Positions 42,957-53,305 of a stretch of DNA of 61,221 nt are shown piece by piece. The stretch comes from Puniceicoccales bacterium Verruco_02. GTDB taxonomy: Bacteria; Verrucomicrobiota; Verrucomicrobiia; Opitutales; Oceanipulchritudinaceae. The number at the start of each line of letters is the position of its first letter. Within the stretch, counting starts at the first letter, position 1. The notes below the pieces were generated by a model. That model had not been told where the DNA came from. It was given only the letters and a program-made list of their open reading frames with translations, and did no database searches. The translations under genes and the position numbers were made by a program. Location: positions 1 to 61,221 of the forward strand of contig LVBW01000011.1 of the NCBI GenBank assembly GCA_001604585.1, in the 5' to 3' direction.

Positions 42957-43169
42957 CTAGCGCAGCTTGCGGTATGCGTAGCTGTCGTGGATGTTGGCGT
43001 GATAGAAGCTGCCTCTTGATTCGGCATTCATGAAGGCCCTGTACACGTATTCGGGCACCTCATAGTATTCGAATGTCGCCCCATGAGTCAGTTCCACCTC
43101 AAGGGTCTTCGAAGCCTTGTCGTAGCCGACAGACTTGAGCAAAGTGGATACTACCTTTCTGCGTTCCAT
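42957..43169 (-). CDS. KTSC domain protein
   Basis: A 70-residue protein with the KTSC pattern: LKSVGYDKASKTLEVEL, GATFEYYEVPEYVYRAFM, SRGSFYHANIHDSYAYRKL. KTSC is a small domain named after its usual Lys-Thr-Ser-Cys ending, implicated in RNA binding; this one lacks the exact ending. It lies after miaB on the same strand, 79 bases downstream. Confidence 0.85.
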   Translation of the reverse strand: MERRKVVSTLLKSVGYDKASKTLEVELTHGATFEYYEVPEYVYRAFMNAESRGSFYHANIHDSYAYRKLR

Positions 43170-43248
43170 GCCGTGGGGGCAAATATATGCCAGAGGCGGG
43201 GCGGACGCAAAATAGTCTGAACGTTATTTTTACAATTGACCGCAGGCT

Positions 43249-44625
43249 TTATAATTGTTCGACCCGGACCAAGGTCAGGGTCTGCTCTTCCAAAGCCGAA
43301 ACAAGCTCGCCCTCAAGCGCAGTGACGCTGGCCGAGTCTATGCGCACACTTACAAGCTGACCGGCAAGATTGGCCTCTGAAGGGAAAATCACCTTGCGCC
43401 CCGTAGGGTTACGCCCCATCCAGCGGTTCTCTCCGCGTCGCGCCCTACCCTCCACAAGTATCTCCTGCACCGTGCCGACGTAGGTCTGGTTGCGCTCCAA
43501 AGAATATTGGGCAAGAAGATCCAGCAGCCTCTGATTGCGCTCTTCTTTCTCCTCCTCGTACACGTTGTCAGGGAGGGCATCCCCCGGGGCACCGGGACGG
43601 GGGCTGTATTTGAATACGTAGGCCATGTCGAAGCGCACCTTTTCGAACAGCTCCACAGTGCGGGCAAAGTCCTCCTCGCTCTCGTTGGGAAAGCCCACGA
43701 TGACATCCGTAGTGATGCATATCCCCGGTACTGCCTCGCGCAGGGCATCGACAATCTCCAGATACTTTGCAGCACTGTAGGGGCGATTCATCGCGCGCAG
43801 TACGGCGTCGCTGCCGCTCTGCACTGGCAGGTGGACGCATGGCATGAGCTTGGGAATGCAGCGAAAGGCATCGACAAGGTCTTCCTTGAAGCCGCGCGGA
43901 TGGGGGCTGGTGAAGCGGATGCGTTCAATGCCATCGACCTTGGCCACTGCCTCGACAAGCTGCACGAAGGGACTTTTTCCATCGACGAAAGGAATCTCGC
44001 GCCTACCGTAGCTTGTGACAATCTGGCCAAGAAGAGTGACCTCCTTGGTCCCCCTTGCAGCTAGTTCGCGGCATTCCTGCACGATATGCTCGATGGGGCG
44101 GCAACGCTCCTTCCCCCTTGTCCTAGGCACGATACAGTAGCTGCACCGCATGTTGCAGCCCTGCATGATGCTGACAAATGCCGCTGCTTGAAACTGCGCA
44201 GGATGCTCTGATATGGCGTTCTGCGAGCCTTCCTCCTCTTCGAGGGCAACAATCGGACCGCCTTCTTCACGCTCAAAGACCCGGTCCAGCAACTCAGGCA
44301 CATGGTGCAACTGCTGGGTGCCAACCACAAGATCCAGCCCCGGAATGCTACCCGCAAGGGCTGGGCCACGATTCTGCGCCATGCAGCCGAGTACGCCCAC
44401 CCGGAGGGCCTTGCCCGCCTTGCGCCGCGCAATTAGGTGCCCGGCCTTGCCGATGGCCTTGCGCTCGGCCAACTCGCGCACCGCACAGGTGTTGAGCAGC
44501 ACTGCGTCGGCGTCATCCTCGTCATACACGACCGAGTATCCAGCCCTAGCCAGCATAACGGCGAGCGCCTCGCTGTCGCGCTCGTTCATCTGGCAACCGT
44601 ATGTTTTTATGTAAACCTTCTTCAC
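43249..44625 (-). CDS. miaB: tRNA-2-methylthio-N6-isopentenyladenosine synthase
   Basis: A 458-residue radical-SAM methylthiotransferase. The start is taken as GTG at 44625, giving VKKVYIKTYGCQMN exactly as in homologues; the in-frame ATG at 44685 adds 20 unconserved residues. N-terminal cluster Cys: YGCQMN, LNTCAV, VLGCMAQ. Radical-SAM cluster: CNMRCSYC. TRAM domain at the C-terminus (LVEGRARRGENRWMG). It adds a methylthio group to i6A37 in tRNAs reading UNN codons. Length is normal for the family. Confidence 0.93.
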   Translation of the reverse strand: MKKVYIKTYGCQMNERDSEALAVMLARAGYSVVYDEDDADAVLLNTCAVRELAERKAIGKAGHLIARRKAGKALRVGVLGCMAQNRGPALAGSIPGLDLVVGTQQLHHVPELLDRVFEREEGGPIVALEEEEGSQNAISEHPAQFQAAAFVSIMQGCNMRCSYCIVPRTRGKERCRPIEHIVQECRELAARGTKEVTLLGQIVTSYGRREIPFVDGKSPFVQLVEAVAKVDGIERIRFTSPHPRGFKEDLVDAFRCIPKLMPCVHLPVQSGSDAVLRAMNRPYSAAKYLEIVDALREAVPGICITTDVIVGFPNESEEDFARTVELFEKVRFDMAYVFKYSPRPGAPGDALPDNVYEEEKEERNQRLLDLLAQYSLERNQTYVGTVQEILVEGRARRGENRWMGRNPTGRKVIFPSEANLAGQLVSVRIDSASVTALEGELVSALEEQTLTLVRVEQL

Positions 44626-44861
44626 TTTCCCGTAGTGGCGAATGTACAGCCTGCGGCCTTGAGTCCGGGAGAGGGCACAAAACACCGCAGGCGGGAGGTG
44701 CGGCGCATCGAAAAAGCCTCCGGAACGACCGAAGCACCTAAAATTGGGCAGCCTATGACAAAATGCGAGCCATAACGCTGCGGCACAAAGTTATCAGTTT
44801 TTCTCGCCATGCAAGGTGCAAGTATCCTGTATAGTGTAAGCGTATCCATCTCCCCTCCCAT

Positions 44862-47000
44862 ATGGACGACCAGAAGCGTTATCTGCTCAACCCAGGCCAG
44901 ATGTTCGGCCAATACAAGATCATCTCCCTGATCGGCAGCGGAGGCATGGGGCAGGTGTACCGCGTGCGCGACACAATGCTGAAGGAGGAGTTTGCGCTCA
45001 AACTGCTCCACCCCGACATCAGCCGCGACCCCGCATCTGCCGAAAGGCTGGAGACCGAGGCGCAGACAGCCTTCAAGCTACGGCACCCCAATGTACTTGG
45101 CATCGACGTGTACAGCCGCGAGGGCGACATAGCCTACCTGCGCATGACCCTCATCCGTGGGCTTCCCGGCAGGGAAGACCGCTGCGTGACCCTTGCGGAC
45201 CTGTTGACACGCGAAAAAGGACGCATCAACGAGTGCGACGCCGCGATTATCCTGCACGACATGCTTCTGGGCCTGAACGAAGCGCACAAGTCCGGCATTG
45301 TCCACCGAGACCTCAAACCGGCGAACATTCTATTCAACGGCGAAGTGGCTGTTATAAGCGACTTTGGCCTAGTCCGCGTTGTCGGGGAAAAGACCCTGCA
45401 TTCGCGCCTTGAAGAATCGCGCACAATGATGTCGATACGCTCCGACCCGGAGAGCACGCTCAAGATGTCGTCCGGACGCATCGCCCTAGAGGGGACTTTC
45501 AAGTACATGTCCCCGGAGCAGCATCAGGGCGTGGACGTGGGCGTGCAGAGCGATGTTTACTCGCTGGGCCTCATCGCGCTGGAAATGCTTACCGGCAGCA
45601 CCACCGTGGAGATGAAGCCCGTGACCGAGATAGTGCGTGGACTATCCCCGGCGTGGAACGACTTTGTGCGCAAGGCTCTGGCGCGAAACGTGAAAGAACG
45701 CTTCCAGTCCGCCGCGCAGATGCTCGAAGCCTTCCCCCATATCAAGGGAAAGGCGCAGATACTCAAGAGCCGCAAGCTCCCCGAGCCAAGACGCCGCTCC
45801 GGCAAGGCCCTGCCCATTCTCGCAGGAATGGCTCTGCTCCTTGGCGCAGGGGCCGCATACGTATATGTGGAAGACCCATACGGCTGGCTGAAGGGGCTTC
45901 GCCCAAGCGGTATGGATACTGGCAACGCGCCCGCCCAAACCCAGCCTGCCCCTTCCATAGCCCAACATCCTCCCGCACAGCCCACACTGACCACCCCAGC
46001 GCCGGACGCTCCGCCCTCATCCGCAAAGCAGTCCCCGGCCACGCCTCCCCCTCTTCAGGCACAGTTACCCGTGCCGGCGCCTCCCGCCTCTCCGCCAGCG
46101 GAGCCAACACTGGCTGCACTAACTGCGCCCTCGCAGCCCCAGCCTGCGCCCGGCATGGCGCCTGTCCCGCCAGCCACTGCCCCATTGCCAAGCCAGAACC
46201 CTTCGGCAGAGCCTCTGCCCTCGCCATTGCAGACAGTCGCCGCAGCCACGGTCGAAACTCCCGCAAAGCTGACGCCAGCGGCAGCAGAGCCGGAGCAAGA
46301 CCGCAGCCTGCTCCAGATTACCCTGCCCGGAGGCGTCCTCATGGAGCTGCGCCTTATCCTGCCCGGCAGCTTCCGCTACGGTTCGCCAACGGATGAAACA
46401 GGACGCTCCCCCACCCGCGAGGAAACACCCCGCACAGTGACAATCAGCAAGGAGTTCTATCTAGGCCTGACCGAGCTTACACAGGCCCAGTACCGGGCCA
46501 TCACCAACCGCAACCCCAGCCGTTCCCAAGACCCTGACAAGCCCGTTGAACAAATCTCTCTTGGCGACCTTAACAGTGCCACGGGTTTCTTCGAGCTACT
46601 CAACAGGCATCTGGCACAGAGCGGACACGCGGATCTGCACGCCCGCCTGCCCAGCGAAGAGGAGTGGGAATACGCATGCAGGGCGGGCAGTGTAAGCGCG
46701 TTTAACGACGGCAGCTGCATGGACAGCCTCGGAATAGAGGCAAAGCTCGCAAAAATTGCGGTCTTTGGCCGTCGCACCGGCCGAGGCGCAGAGCGCGTGG
46801 CCAGCCTAGCCCCCAACGCATGGGGCCTGTACGACATGCACGGCAACGTCGAGGAAATCACGAGCAAGGGTGTATTGCGCGGCGGCTCTTGGGCCTCTCC
46901 AGCGCGCGACTGCCGAAGCGCGGCAAGGCGCAACCTTGGCAGCAGCTTCCGCGGCGACACGGCAACGGGTATGCGCGTGCTCATAGAGCGGCGTAAATAA
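44862..47000 (+). CDS. Ser/Thr protein kinase with membrane segment and FGE-sulfatase-like (SUMF1) domain
   Basis: A 712-residue protein. The kinase domain is residues about 15-290: GSGGMGQVYRV, FALKLL, IVHRDLKPAN, ISDFGLV, GTFKYMSPEQ. A membrane segment (ILAGMALLLGAGAAYVYV) follows, then 120 residues rich in Pro/Ala, and a C-terminal formylglycine-generating-enzyme-like domain: LPGSFRYGSPTDE, GLTELTQAQYRAI, ARLPSEEEWEYACRAG, NAWGLYDMHGNVEEI, GGSWASPARDCRSAAR. This fusion is known in verrucomicrobia and related phyla. The outer domain probably binds a ligand and is not likely to be a true FGE as the active Cys pair is not visible. TATAGT at 44830-44835 may be its -10. Confidence 0.9.
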   Translation: MDDQKRYLLNPGQMFGQYKIISLIGSGGMGQVYRVRDTMLKEEFALKLLHPDISRDPASAERLETEAQTAFKLRHPNVLGIDVYSREGDIAYLRMTLIRGLPGREDRCVTLADLLTREKGRINECDAAIILHDMLLGLNEAHKSGIVHRDLKPANILFNGEVAVISDFGLVRVVGEKTLHSRLEESRTMMSIRSDPESTLKMSSGRIALEGTFKYMSPEQHQGVDVGVQSDVYSLGLIALEMLTGSTTVEMKPVTEIVRGLSPAWNDFVRKALARNVKERFQSAAQMLEAFPHIKGKAQILKSRKLPEPRRRSGKALPILAGMALLLGAGAAYVYVEDPYGWLKGLRPSGMDTGNAPAQTQPAPSIAQHPPAQPTLTTPAPDAPPSSAKQSPATPPPLQAQLPVPAPPASPPAEPTLAALTAPSQPQPAPGMAPVPPATAPLPSQNPSAEPLPSPLQTVAAATVETPAKLTPAAAEPEQDRSLLQITLPGGVLMELRLILPGSFRYGSPTDETGRSPTREETPRTVTISKEFYLGLTELTQAQYRAITNRNPSRSQDPDKPVEQISLGDLNSATGFFELLNRHLAQSGHADLHARLPSEEEWEYACRAGSVSAFNDGSCMDSLGIEAKLAKIAVFGRRTGRGAERVASLAPNAWGLYDMHGNVEEITSKGVLRGGSWASPARDCRSAARRNLGSSFRGDTATGMRVLIERRK

Positions 47001-47008
47001 CCCGCAAG

Positions 47009-50000
47009 CTACTGGGCAGGAGTATCGAGCTTTGGCAGGGACCAGTGCGTCTGGATTATGCGCCAGTCTCCGGCGTCTTTGCGGTACACCTCGGTGCAGT
47101 TCCAGAAATACTCCACATCCCCGCTGCGACTGCGAAACTGAAAAGTCAGCACCGCGCCTTCCTCGCCGATAGTCTGCACCTTTGCGTCGATGAACTCGTA
47201 CCAATCCGCAGATATCTGCCCGCGAAACGAATCATAGAGCGCACGCAGAGCGTCGATGCCGTCGAGGCGCGTTTTCTGGAATGGGTCGAAATAGACCACA
47301 TCGGGCGCACTTAGTTCGAGAAAACCATCGGGGTCTCCGCTGCACCAGCGCTGCATTGCCGCGCGTTCAAGCGCAAAAACGGGGTGCCCGTCGTTGCTGT
47401 CGCCACCTTTCAATACGCTTCTGTCCATCGGGGTACTACTTATGTTGAGTTTGGTCGATTCATCATCGTTCGTAGCTGGCGTCACGGGCAGAACGCGCAC
47501 TTCTATAGCACGCTCCGGCTTCAGATACTGCCGTGCTAGGGAATTGATGTCCTCTACGCTTATCGAACGAAAGTCATCCACCATGTTGCGCGACCAGTCC
47601 AGACGCACCGGGTATTCCTGCGAATGGAACATGACACTGTTCAGCCAATAGGCATTATTGCGCCGTACCTCTTTAATTTGCTCAAGAGTAGGCTTGATCG
47701 CCCGCTCAAGTTCATCCTCGCTAACTCCCTTGGCCGCCATGTCCGCAGCTATCTCGCGAATCAGGGCCGCCACTTGGGGCACGACCTTGGGATCGACACT
47801 CGAAAAGCAGGTTATGTTGCCTTCGCCCTTGAAAGTGTCACTGCCGCCAGAATAGGCGTATGGGCTGTACGCCTCGCCAAGAGCCTCGCGTATTTTCAGG
47901 CGCAGCCTATCGGAAAGAATGTCCGCAAGAACTGACAGGCGACGGGTGCGACCGATGTCCCATATGTCTTCCGTGTGCCAGTAAAGAAGCGCAACACCCT
48001 TGGGTATGCTGGTCTCGTAAGTGAAAGTCTTCACCTGAGGCTCGGTCACGGGCAAAACACGCCTGTCGGCATAGTCGGGCTTGACGGCATCGCGCACTGG
48101 AAGGGTGCCAAAGGTGTTCAAAAGCATCGGTATCAGCTCTTCCGTATTGAAGTCGCCAACGATGGACAGCTCCATGCGCCCGCGGGTAAGTGGCCCGGAA
48201 AGCCATTCGCGCAGTTCGTCAAGACTGCGAGCCTCCAACTGCTTCCTTTCCGGGAATCCGAACAAGGGGCTGTCGCCGTGCAGGAAACGATCCACCTCGT
48301 TCTGAAGCAGTCCTTCTGGCGTGTGCTCAAGCCTCGTGTAAAGGGAATGGATGTTGTTTTCCACCTCACGCATTGCCTCCTGTCTGTAACCGGGGGCAAT
48401 AATCCGCGCCATCATCAGGTCGAGCTGGTCCTGCATATCCCGCGCTGTACTTGCACCGGACAAAACGAAACTGTCCGCTGTAATGGCAAATGAGGTACTG
48501 ACGCTCTTGCCTGCAAATATGCTCTTCAGATCATCCACACTGTGCGCCTCCAAACCTGCCGCGTCGAAAGTCATCATGGCAAACATTTTAAGCCCCGGCT
48601 TGTCTGCTGGAACCTCAAGGGAGCCTCCGCCAAAACGAAGAAGCAAGCGGATGACGTTCTTTTCATAATCCGTTGGCTTAAGGTTCACATGCACATTGTT
48701 GGACAGGCGAAGCTGTATGATGCCCAGATCATCAACATCCACCCTCTGTGCGATCTGCCCCGAATCGCCAAACTCGCGGTAAGCGAACTGCTTCGCCCCT
48801 CCCTCTTCAGGCGGCAGCACCTCCACAGCCTGTGACGCTTCATATGCAGCCCTTGCCTGATCCTTGGTAACGCCCTCGGGCAGTTTCCCACTTACCGTTA
48901 TGAGGCGGTTGCCTGCGTCCCATGCCTTTCGGAAGGCACTGAGCAAGTCATCTTTAGTTATCTTGGGCAGCTCTTCCGCCGCCAGTTCGTAGCTCTGGAG
49001 CGGGCTAAGATATGTATATCCTTTTGCGTATGATGAATAAATCTCTCCGGCGAGCTGGGCGCTCTTGCGGCTGTCAGAACTGCGTTTGGCGTTCTCGTAA
49101 TCGTTCAGGAAACTAGCGCGTGCCTCGTCCAGCTCCGCCTGTGTGAAGCCGAACTCCAGCGCACGGCGCAACTGCTGCTCGGCAGATGCAAGGGCCTCTG
49201 CCCACGTCTCGGTACGGCAGGTAAGCTCGATGCCGGAATTTTCGAGGAAATCCAGCCATCGGTAATTATAGGACGAACCTCCGCCAAATGGGGCATCCTT
49301 GTCCTTGGCAAGCAGGGAAAGGCGACGGTCCACTATGGCGTTGGCAAGGTGCAAGGTCATGTCCTTCACCCGTTCCGCCTTTGTGTCAACAATCTCTGCC
49401 TGCTCGCGAAGCATGGCAATTTCCACGGTCACATCGGGAGCTTCTGCCTCGCTGTAAACGTGGAACACAGTGCCGCGTTCTAAATCGATGCGTCCAAGGT
49501 CCGGCTCTGGAAGAGGATTCCCGTTGACAGGCAGGTCGGAAAAGAACTTCTCCACAAGAGCTACCCCGCGCTGAGCGTCCATATCGCCAACAACCACGAC
49601 AAGAAAACGATCCGCCGTGTACCAGCGGCTGTAAAAGCTGCGGATATGCTCAGCATTGAAGGCTTTCACGCACTCCTCAAGCCCGATGGGGAAACGATTC
49701 GGCAGGATGCTCTCGGGCAGGGCGAACTTGAACCCATCCTTCCACAGACGATAGCGCACCGTGTCGCGGTCGCGCATCTCGGCGAGAATCACCCCCCGCT
49801 CACGATCCACCTCTTCCTGAAGCAAGAGAAGGCCACCTGCATAGTCGCGCAGCATCTGCATGGTGTCGTCCAGCATATGGTCTCCCACATTGGGAGCTTC
49901 CATGAGATACACTGTTTCGTAGAACGAAGTGTGCGCGTTGGTGTCGTTGCCAAAGCCCATGCCTATGCGCTGGAAATACTCCACCATCGTGCCCGGAGCA

Positions 50001-50308
50001 TGATGCGTGGAGCCGTTGAAAGCCATGTGCTCCAAAAAATGGGCAATGCCCTGCTCATCATCGCGCTCCATGAGCGAACCGGCCCTTACATGCAGGCGCA
50101 GGCTGGCGCGGCCCGGAGGCTCTGCATTGGGCATCACAGCGTAGCGCACCCCGTTGGGCAACACCCCGTAGTGAACGGCAGGGTCCGGGGCAAGATCCGA
50201 GGCTTCGTGCGGCCAGAGATGCTTTGTAGCGGTATCGGCCCGGCAGGGGGCGGCAAATAGCAGAGATACAAGCAGCAGTGCGGCCGAACGGAGCAGTGGA
50301 TACTTCAT
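47009..50308 (-). CDS. M16-family zinc protease with C-terminal SnoaL/DUF4440-like domain
   Basis: A 1099-residue protein. Signal peptide LLVSLLFAAPCRA; the zinc motif His90, Glu93, His94 in AHFLEHMAFN marks it as an inverzincin, with the distal Glu expected in ERGVILAE. Four M16 half-domains follow to about residue 950. The last roughly 130 residues are a cone-like NTF2 fold (AAMQRWCSGDPDGFLEL, VYFDPFQ, WNCTEVYRKDAGDWRIIQTHW) of the SnoaL/DUF4440 type. PqqL-like M16 proteins act in the periplasm on small peptides. The extra domain is unusual and adds a likely ligand-binding pocket. It converges with the kinase gene, with eight bases between stop codons. Confidence 0.9.
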   Translation of the reverse strand: MKYPLLRSAALLLVSLLFAAPCRADTATKHLWPHEASDLAPDPAVHYGVLPNGVRYAVMPNAEPPGRASLRLHVRAGSLMERDDEQGIAHFLEHMAFNGSTHHAPGTMVEYFQRIGMGFGNDTNAHTSFYETVYLMEAPNVGDHMLDDTMQMLRDYAGGLLLLQEEVDRERGVILAEMRDRDTVRYRLWKDGFKFALPESILPNRFPIGLEECVKAFNAEHIRSFYSRWYTADRFLVVVVGDMDAQRGVALVEKFFSDLPVNGNPLPEPDLGRIDLERGTVFHVYSEAEAPDVTVEIAMLREQAEIVDTKAERVKDMTLHLANAIVDRRLSLLAKDKDAPFGGGSSYNYRWLDFLENSGIELTCRTETWAEALASAEQQLRRALEFGFTQAELDEARASFLNDYENAKRSSDSRKSAQLAGEIYSSYAKGYTYLSPLQSYELAAEELPKITKDDLLSAFRKAWDAGNRLITVSGKLPEGVTKDQARAAYEASQAVEVLPPEEGGAKQFAYREFGDSGQIAQRVDVDDLGIIQLRLSNNVHVNLKPTDYEKNVIRLLLRFGGGSLEVPADKPGLKMFAMMTFDAAGLEAHSVDDLKSIFAGKSVSTSFAITADSFVLSGASTARDMQDQLDLMMARIIAPGYRQEAMREVENNIHSLYTRLEHTPEGLLQNEVDRFLHGDSPLFGFPERKQLEARSLDELREWLSGPLTRGRMELSIVGDFNTEELIPMLLNTFGTLPVRDAVKPDYADRRVLPVTEPQVKTFTYETSIPKGVALLYWHTEDIWDIGRTRRLSVLADILSDRLRLKIREALGEAYSPYAYSGGSDTFKGEGNITCFSSVDPKVVPQVAALIREIAADMAAKGVSEDELERAIKPTLEQIKEVRRNNAYWLNSVMFHSQEYPVRLDWSRNMVDDFRSISVEDINSLARQYLKPERAIEVRVLPVTPATNDDESTKLNISSTPMDRSVLKGGDSNDGHPVFALERAAMQRWCSGDPDGFLELSAPDVVYFDPFQKTRLDGIDALRALYDSFRGQISADWYEFIDAKVQTIGEEGAVLTFQFRSRSGDVEYFWNCTEVYRKDAGDWRIIQTHWSLPKLDTPAQ

Positions 50309-50485
50309 TGCGGGAGATTATCTATTGTCAGGGTGGTGTCCGTCAAGATGAGCGCGTCAAACGGCATGATGCGTGTGACGGGTGGATACTGTTGAAAGCC
50401 AATGGTCGCTATGGACCATTCTTGATGTGAAAGCGTTCCCGCGCTATGCTGACAATTTGCACGCGTCCTTCCCCACTTAACACAC

Positions 50486-51796
50486 ATGATCCACCTCTAC
50501 CGGCTGCTCTTTCTGCCTCTGTTCCTCGTCGCCCTGCCCCGCTACCTCGGGCGGATGTTCAGGCGCGGCGGCTATAGGGAAATGATGCGCGGACGCTTCG
50601 GACTGGGCAAAGACCTAGGCCCGGCAAAGGCGGGCGTCAAGCGCGTGTGGGTACACGCCGTTTCGGTTGGCGAATTGCAGGCCATAATGCCTATTGTTGA
50701 GGCTTTGTGCAGGCGAATGGACAGGCAGGTGGTGTTGACTGTCACAACCAGCACGGCCTATTCACTGGCAAGACAGAAGCTGGGCGGGACATGCCTCGAC
50801 ATCCGCCCCTTCCCCCTGGACTTCCTCCCCTTCAGCCGGGCCGCCTGGCGGCGCATAAGGCCGGACCTATGCATCCTTATGGAGGGTGAACTGTGGCCCG
50901 AACACATTCATCAGGCTAGGCGACGCAAAGTGCCCGTTCTTCTGGCAAACGCCCGCCTTAGCGACCGCTCCTGGAAGCGGTATAGGAACTTGATGCCACT
51001 GGCCCGCCCCATGCTTTTCCGCAATATCTCGCTCATACTGGCTGGCAACAGGCAGGATGCCGAACGCTTCGGCAGGCTTGGCATAGAGAATGTCCGCTAC
51101 GCCGGGCAGCTCAAGTGCGACATGCCAGTGGAGCCGCGCCTGAGCACTGAAGAACGCGCAAAATTACGCGAAAAGCTCTTCCCCGGCCTACCCACCGAGG
51201 CGCTGATAATGCTAGGCTCCAGCACTTGGCCTGGCGAGGAAGCCTTTCTTGTGGAACTACTTGGCAGGCTGCGCCAAAGTGTGCAAGACATCCGCCTGCT
51301 CCTTGTGCCACGACATGCCGAAAGGCGCGATTCCGTGGCAAAGCTGCTCGATGCATCCGCCCTGCAATGGCACTGGCGCAGCCGGGGAGGAGAGCCTAAG
51401 CATGGCACTCTGGTCCACCTTGCCGACACAACAGGCGAACTGCGCCTGCTCACTCAGGCGGCGGACTTTGCCCTCATTGGCAAGAGCCTGCCCCCGCACA
51501 AGGAGGGGCAAAGTCCGATTGAGGCCGCTGCGCTGGGTGTGCCATCTGTTCTTGGTCCGGGTATGAGCAACTTTCGCGACGTTGCCACTGGCCTTGCTCA
51601 GGCCGGGGCCGCGCTGCGCGCTTCGGACAGTACGGACGCAGCACGGCTACTAACCCTGCTGGCTACGGACGCTGAACAGCGCAACGATATGGGCGGGAAG
51701 GCCGCCGAATGGTTCGCCTCGCAGCGCGGGGCAAGGGAGCTGACCCTGAAGGCCATCGAGGAGCTGCTCGAAGCGGACATAGCGGACATTAGTTGA
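50486..51796 (+). CDS. kdtA: 3-deoxy-D-manno-octulosonic acid transferase
   Basis: A 436-residue GT30 enzyme. It has the N-terminal membrane anchor (RLLFLPLFLVALPRYL), VWVHAVSVGELQA, TVTTSTAYSLA, ILMEGELWPE with the catalytic Glu, LLANARLSDRS and LMLGSSTWPGEE (as IMLGSSTWPGEE). KdtA/WaaA adds Kdo to lipid A precursor at the inner membrane. Its presence shows that the organism makes a Gram-negative lipopolysaccharide. Length and start match the family. Divergent from the M16 protease. Confidence 0.92.
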   Translation: MIHLYRLLFLPLFLVALPRYLGRMFRRGGYREMMRGRFGLGKDLGPAKAGVKRVWVHAVSVGELQAIMPIVEALCRRMDRQVVLTVTTSTAYSLARQKLGGTCLDIRPFPLDFLPFSRAAWRRIRPDLCILMEGELWPEHIHQARRRKVPVLLANARLSDRSWKRYRNLMPLARPMLFRNISLILAGNRQDAERFGRLGIENVRYAGQLKCDMPVEPRLSTEERAKLREKLFPGLPTEALIMLGSSTWPGEEAFLVELLGRLRQSVQDIRLLLVPRHAERRDSVAKLLDASALQWHWRSRGGEPKHGTLVHLADTTGELRLLTQAADFALIGKSLPPHKEGQSPIEAAALGVPSVLGPGMSNFRDVATGLAQAGAALRASDSTDAARLLTLLATDAEQRNDMGGKAAEWFASQRGARELTLKAIEELLEADIADIS

Positions 51797-52156
51797 CTGA
51801 TCACCGCTGGAAAAGGGCTGGGAAAGGCCCCGCATTGGCAGCCAAGAACACTGCCCCGGAAGCACTCCTTTGTCATGGCGGAAAGCCGCTTTTCCCCAGC
51901 AGCGTATCAGCCTAACTTACAACTACTTGCGCCCACATCCCGCTTGGGGATGAGGTCACCGAGTCCATAATCGCCCCACGCTTCCCCGACTCTTGGCAAA
52001 AAAAAGAAATGACGCAGATTCTTTTTTGTTTGTTTATCCGGCTTGCGCGTCGTATTGCGTGCCTCCCTGCATGTATTGCACCCTGTATAATCACAACAAA
52101 AGGGACGTTGGTTAGCGTCCCCCGTACGCTCGCGCCCTGACGACTTTTTTCTTACG
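51797..52156 (+). promoter_or_regulatory. Leader region of the polyamine transporter operon
   Basis: A 360-base gap. A perfect -10 TATAAT at 52086-52091 lies 65 bases before potA; no fitting -35 is seen. A small hairpin GGGACG/CGTCCC (52102-52121) follows the presumed start and lies in the leader. An A-run and T-runs lie around 52000-52034. Nothing else is evident. Confidence 0.4.
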
Positions 52157-53305
52157 ATGGACGGTTTTATCGAATTGCGAGGTATCCGCAAAAAGTTTCA
52201 GGGCGTTCCGGCTGTGGACGACGCCAGCCTGACGCTCAATCGCGGCGAAGTATTCTCCCTATTAGGCCCCAGCGGATGCGGAAAGACCACTCTGCTGCGC
52301 ATACTGGGCGGCTTTGAAACCCCTGACGCCGGACGAATCATAATCGACGGGCAGGACATCACGGACCTGCCCCCGAACAAGCGCCCGATCAACACGGTGT
52401 TTCAGAACTACGCTCTGTTCCCCCACCTTACGCTCTGGGACAACGTGGGCTTTGGCCTAAAAATGGCGGGCCGCCCGCGCAAATTCATCGACAGCGAGGT
52501 GGAGCGTATGCTGGACCTAGTGGACCTGCTGGACCACGCCGAGAAAAAGCCCCACCAGATAAGCGGCGGGCAAAAGCAGCGCGTGGCCATAGCAAGGGCG
52601 CTCATAAACAAGCCCCAGCTCCTGCTCCTTGACGAGCCGCTGGCGGCGCTGGACCTGAAGCTGCGCCAGCGAATGCTTCTGGAGCTTGATCGCATTCACG
52701 ACGAAGTGGGCATCACCTTTCTCTACGTAACCCACGACCAGGGCGAGGCCATGAGCCTTTCCGACCGCATCGCGGTCATGAACCACGGCAAAATAGAGCA
52801 GATAGGCCGCCCGATGGAGGTGTACGAAGCCCCTTCGAGCAGCTTCGTCGCCGCCTTCATCGGGGACACGAACTTCTTCAAGGCCAACGTTTCCGCCAGC
52901 GCCGATGCGGACTACTCACGCCTCAGCATTGACAAGCTGCCCCCTGTGCTGGCCTACAACGACAAGAAGCTCCAGACCGGCCAGCAGGTGTATCTCTCCA
53001 TACGCCCGGAAAAATTCCGCATCCAGCGCGAGAAGCCCAGCGATGGCGAACGCCTCAACATGCTAAAAGGCAAGGTGCTGGACATCATTTACCTCGGCAG
53101 CAACACCAAGTTCCGCGTCGAGTGCGGCGGGCACATCCTGATGATCACCCAGCAGCACGCCCGCTTCATGCTCGACACAAGCCCCCTTACCTGGGAGGAG
53201 GAGGTCTGGGTAAGCTGGAACGCCGACGACGGTTACATGCTCCAGCGTTACGAAGAAGCCGACACCCGCCTACTCAACCTGCCCGCTGAGGAGCCGGTAC
53301 CATGA
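52157..53305 (+). CDS. potA: Spermidine/putrescine ABC transporter ATP-binding protein
   Basis: A 382-residue ABC ATPase: Walker A GPSGCGKTTLLRI, Q-loop NYALFPHLTLWDN, signature ISGGQKQRVAIARAL, Walker B LLLLDEPLAALDLK, H-loop YVTHDQGEA. The C-terminal TOBE domain (KVLDIIYLGSNTKFRVECG) is present. It energises polyamine import. Its last bases overlap potB by four, and the order ABCD is the standard one. Confidence 0.93.
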   Translation: MDGFIELRGIRKKFQGVPAVDDASLTLNRGEVFSLLGPSGCGKTTLLRILGGFETPDAGRIIIDGQDITDLPPNKRPINTVFQNYALFPHLTLWDNVGFGLKMAGRPRKFIDSEVERMLDLVDLLDHAEKKPHQISGGQKQRVAIARALINKPQLLLLDEPLAALDLKLRQRMLLELDRIHDEVGITFLYVTHDQGEAMSLSDRIAVMNHGKIEQIGRPMEVYEAPSSSFVAAFIGDTNFFKANVSASADADYSRLSIDKLPPVLAYNDKKLQTGQQVYLSIRPEKFRIQREKPSDGERLNMLKGKVLDIIYLGSNTKFRVECGGHILMITQQHARFMLDTSPLTWEEEVWVSWNADDGYMLQRYEEADTRLLNLPAEEPVP

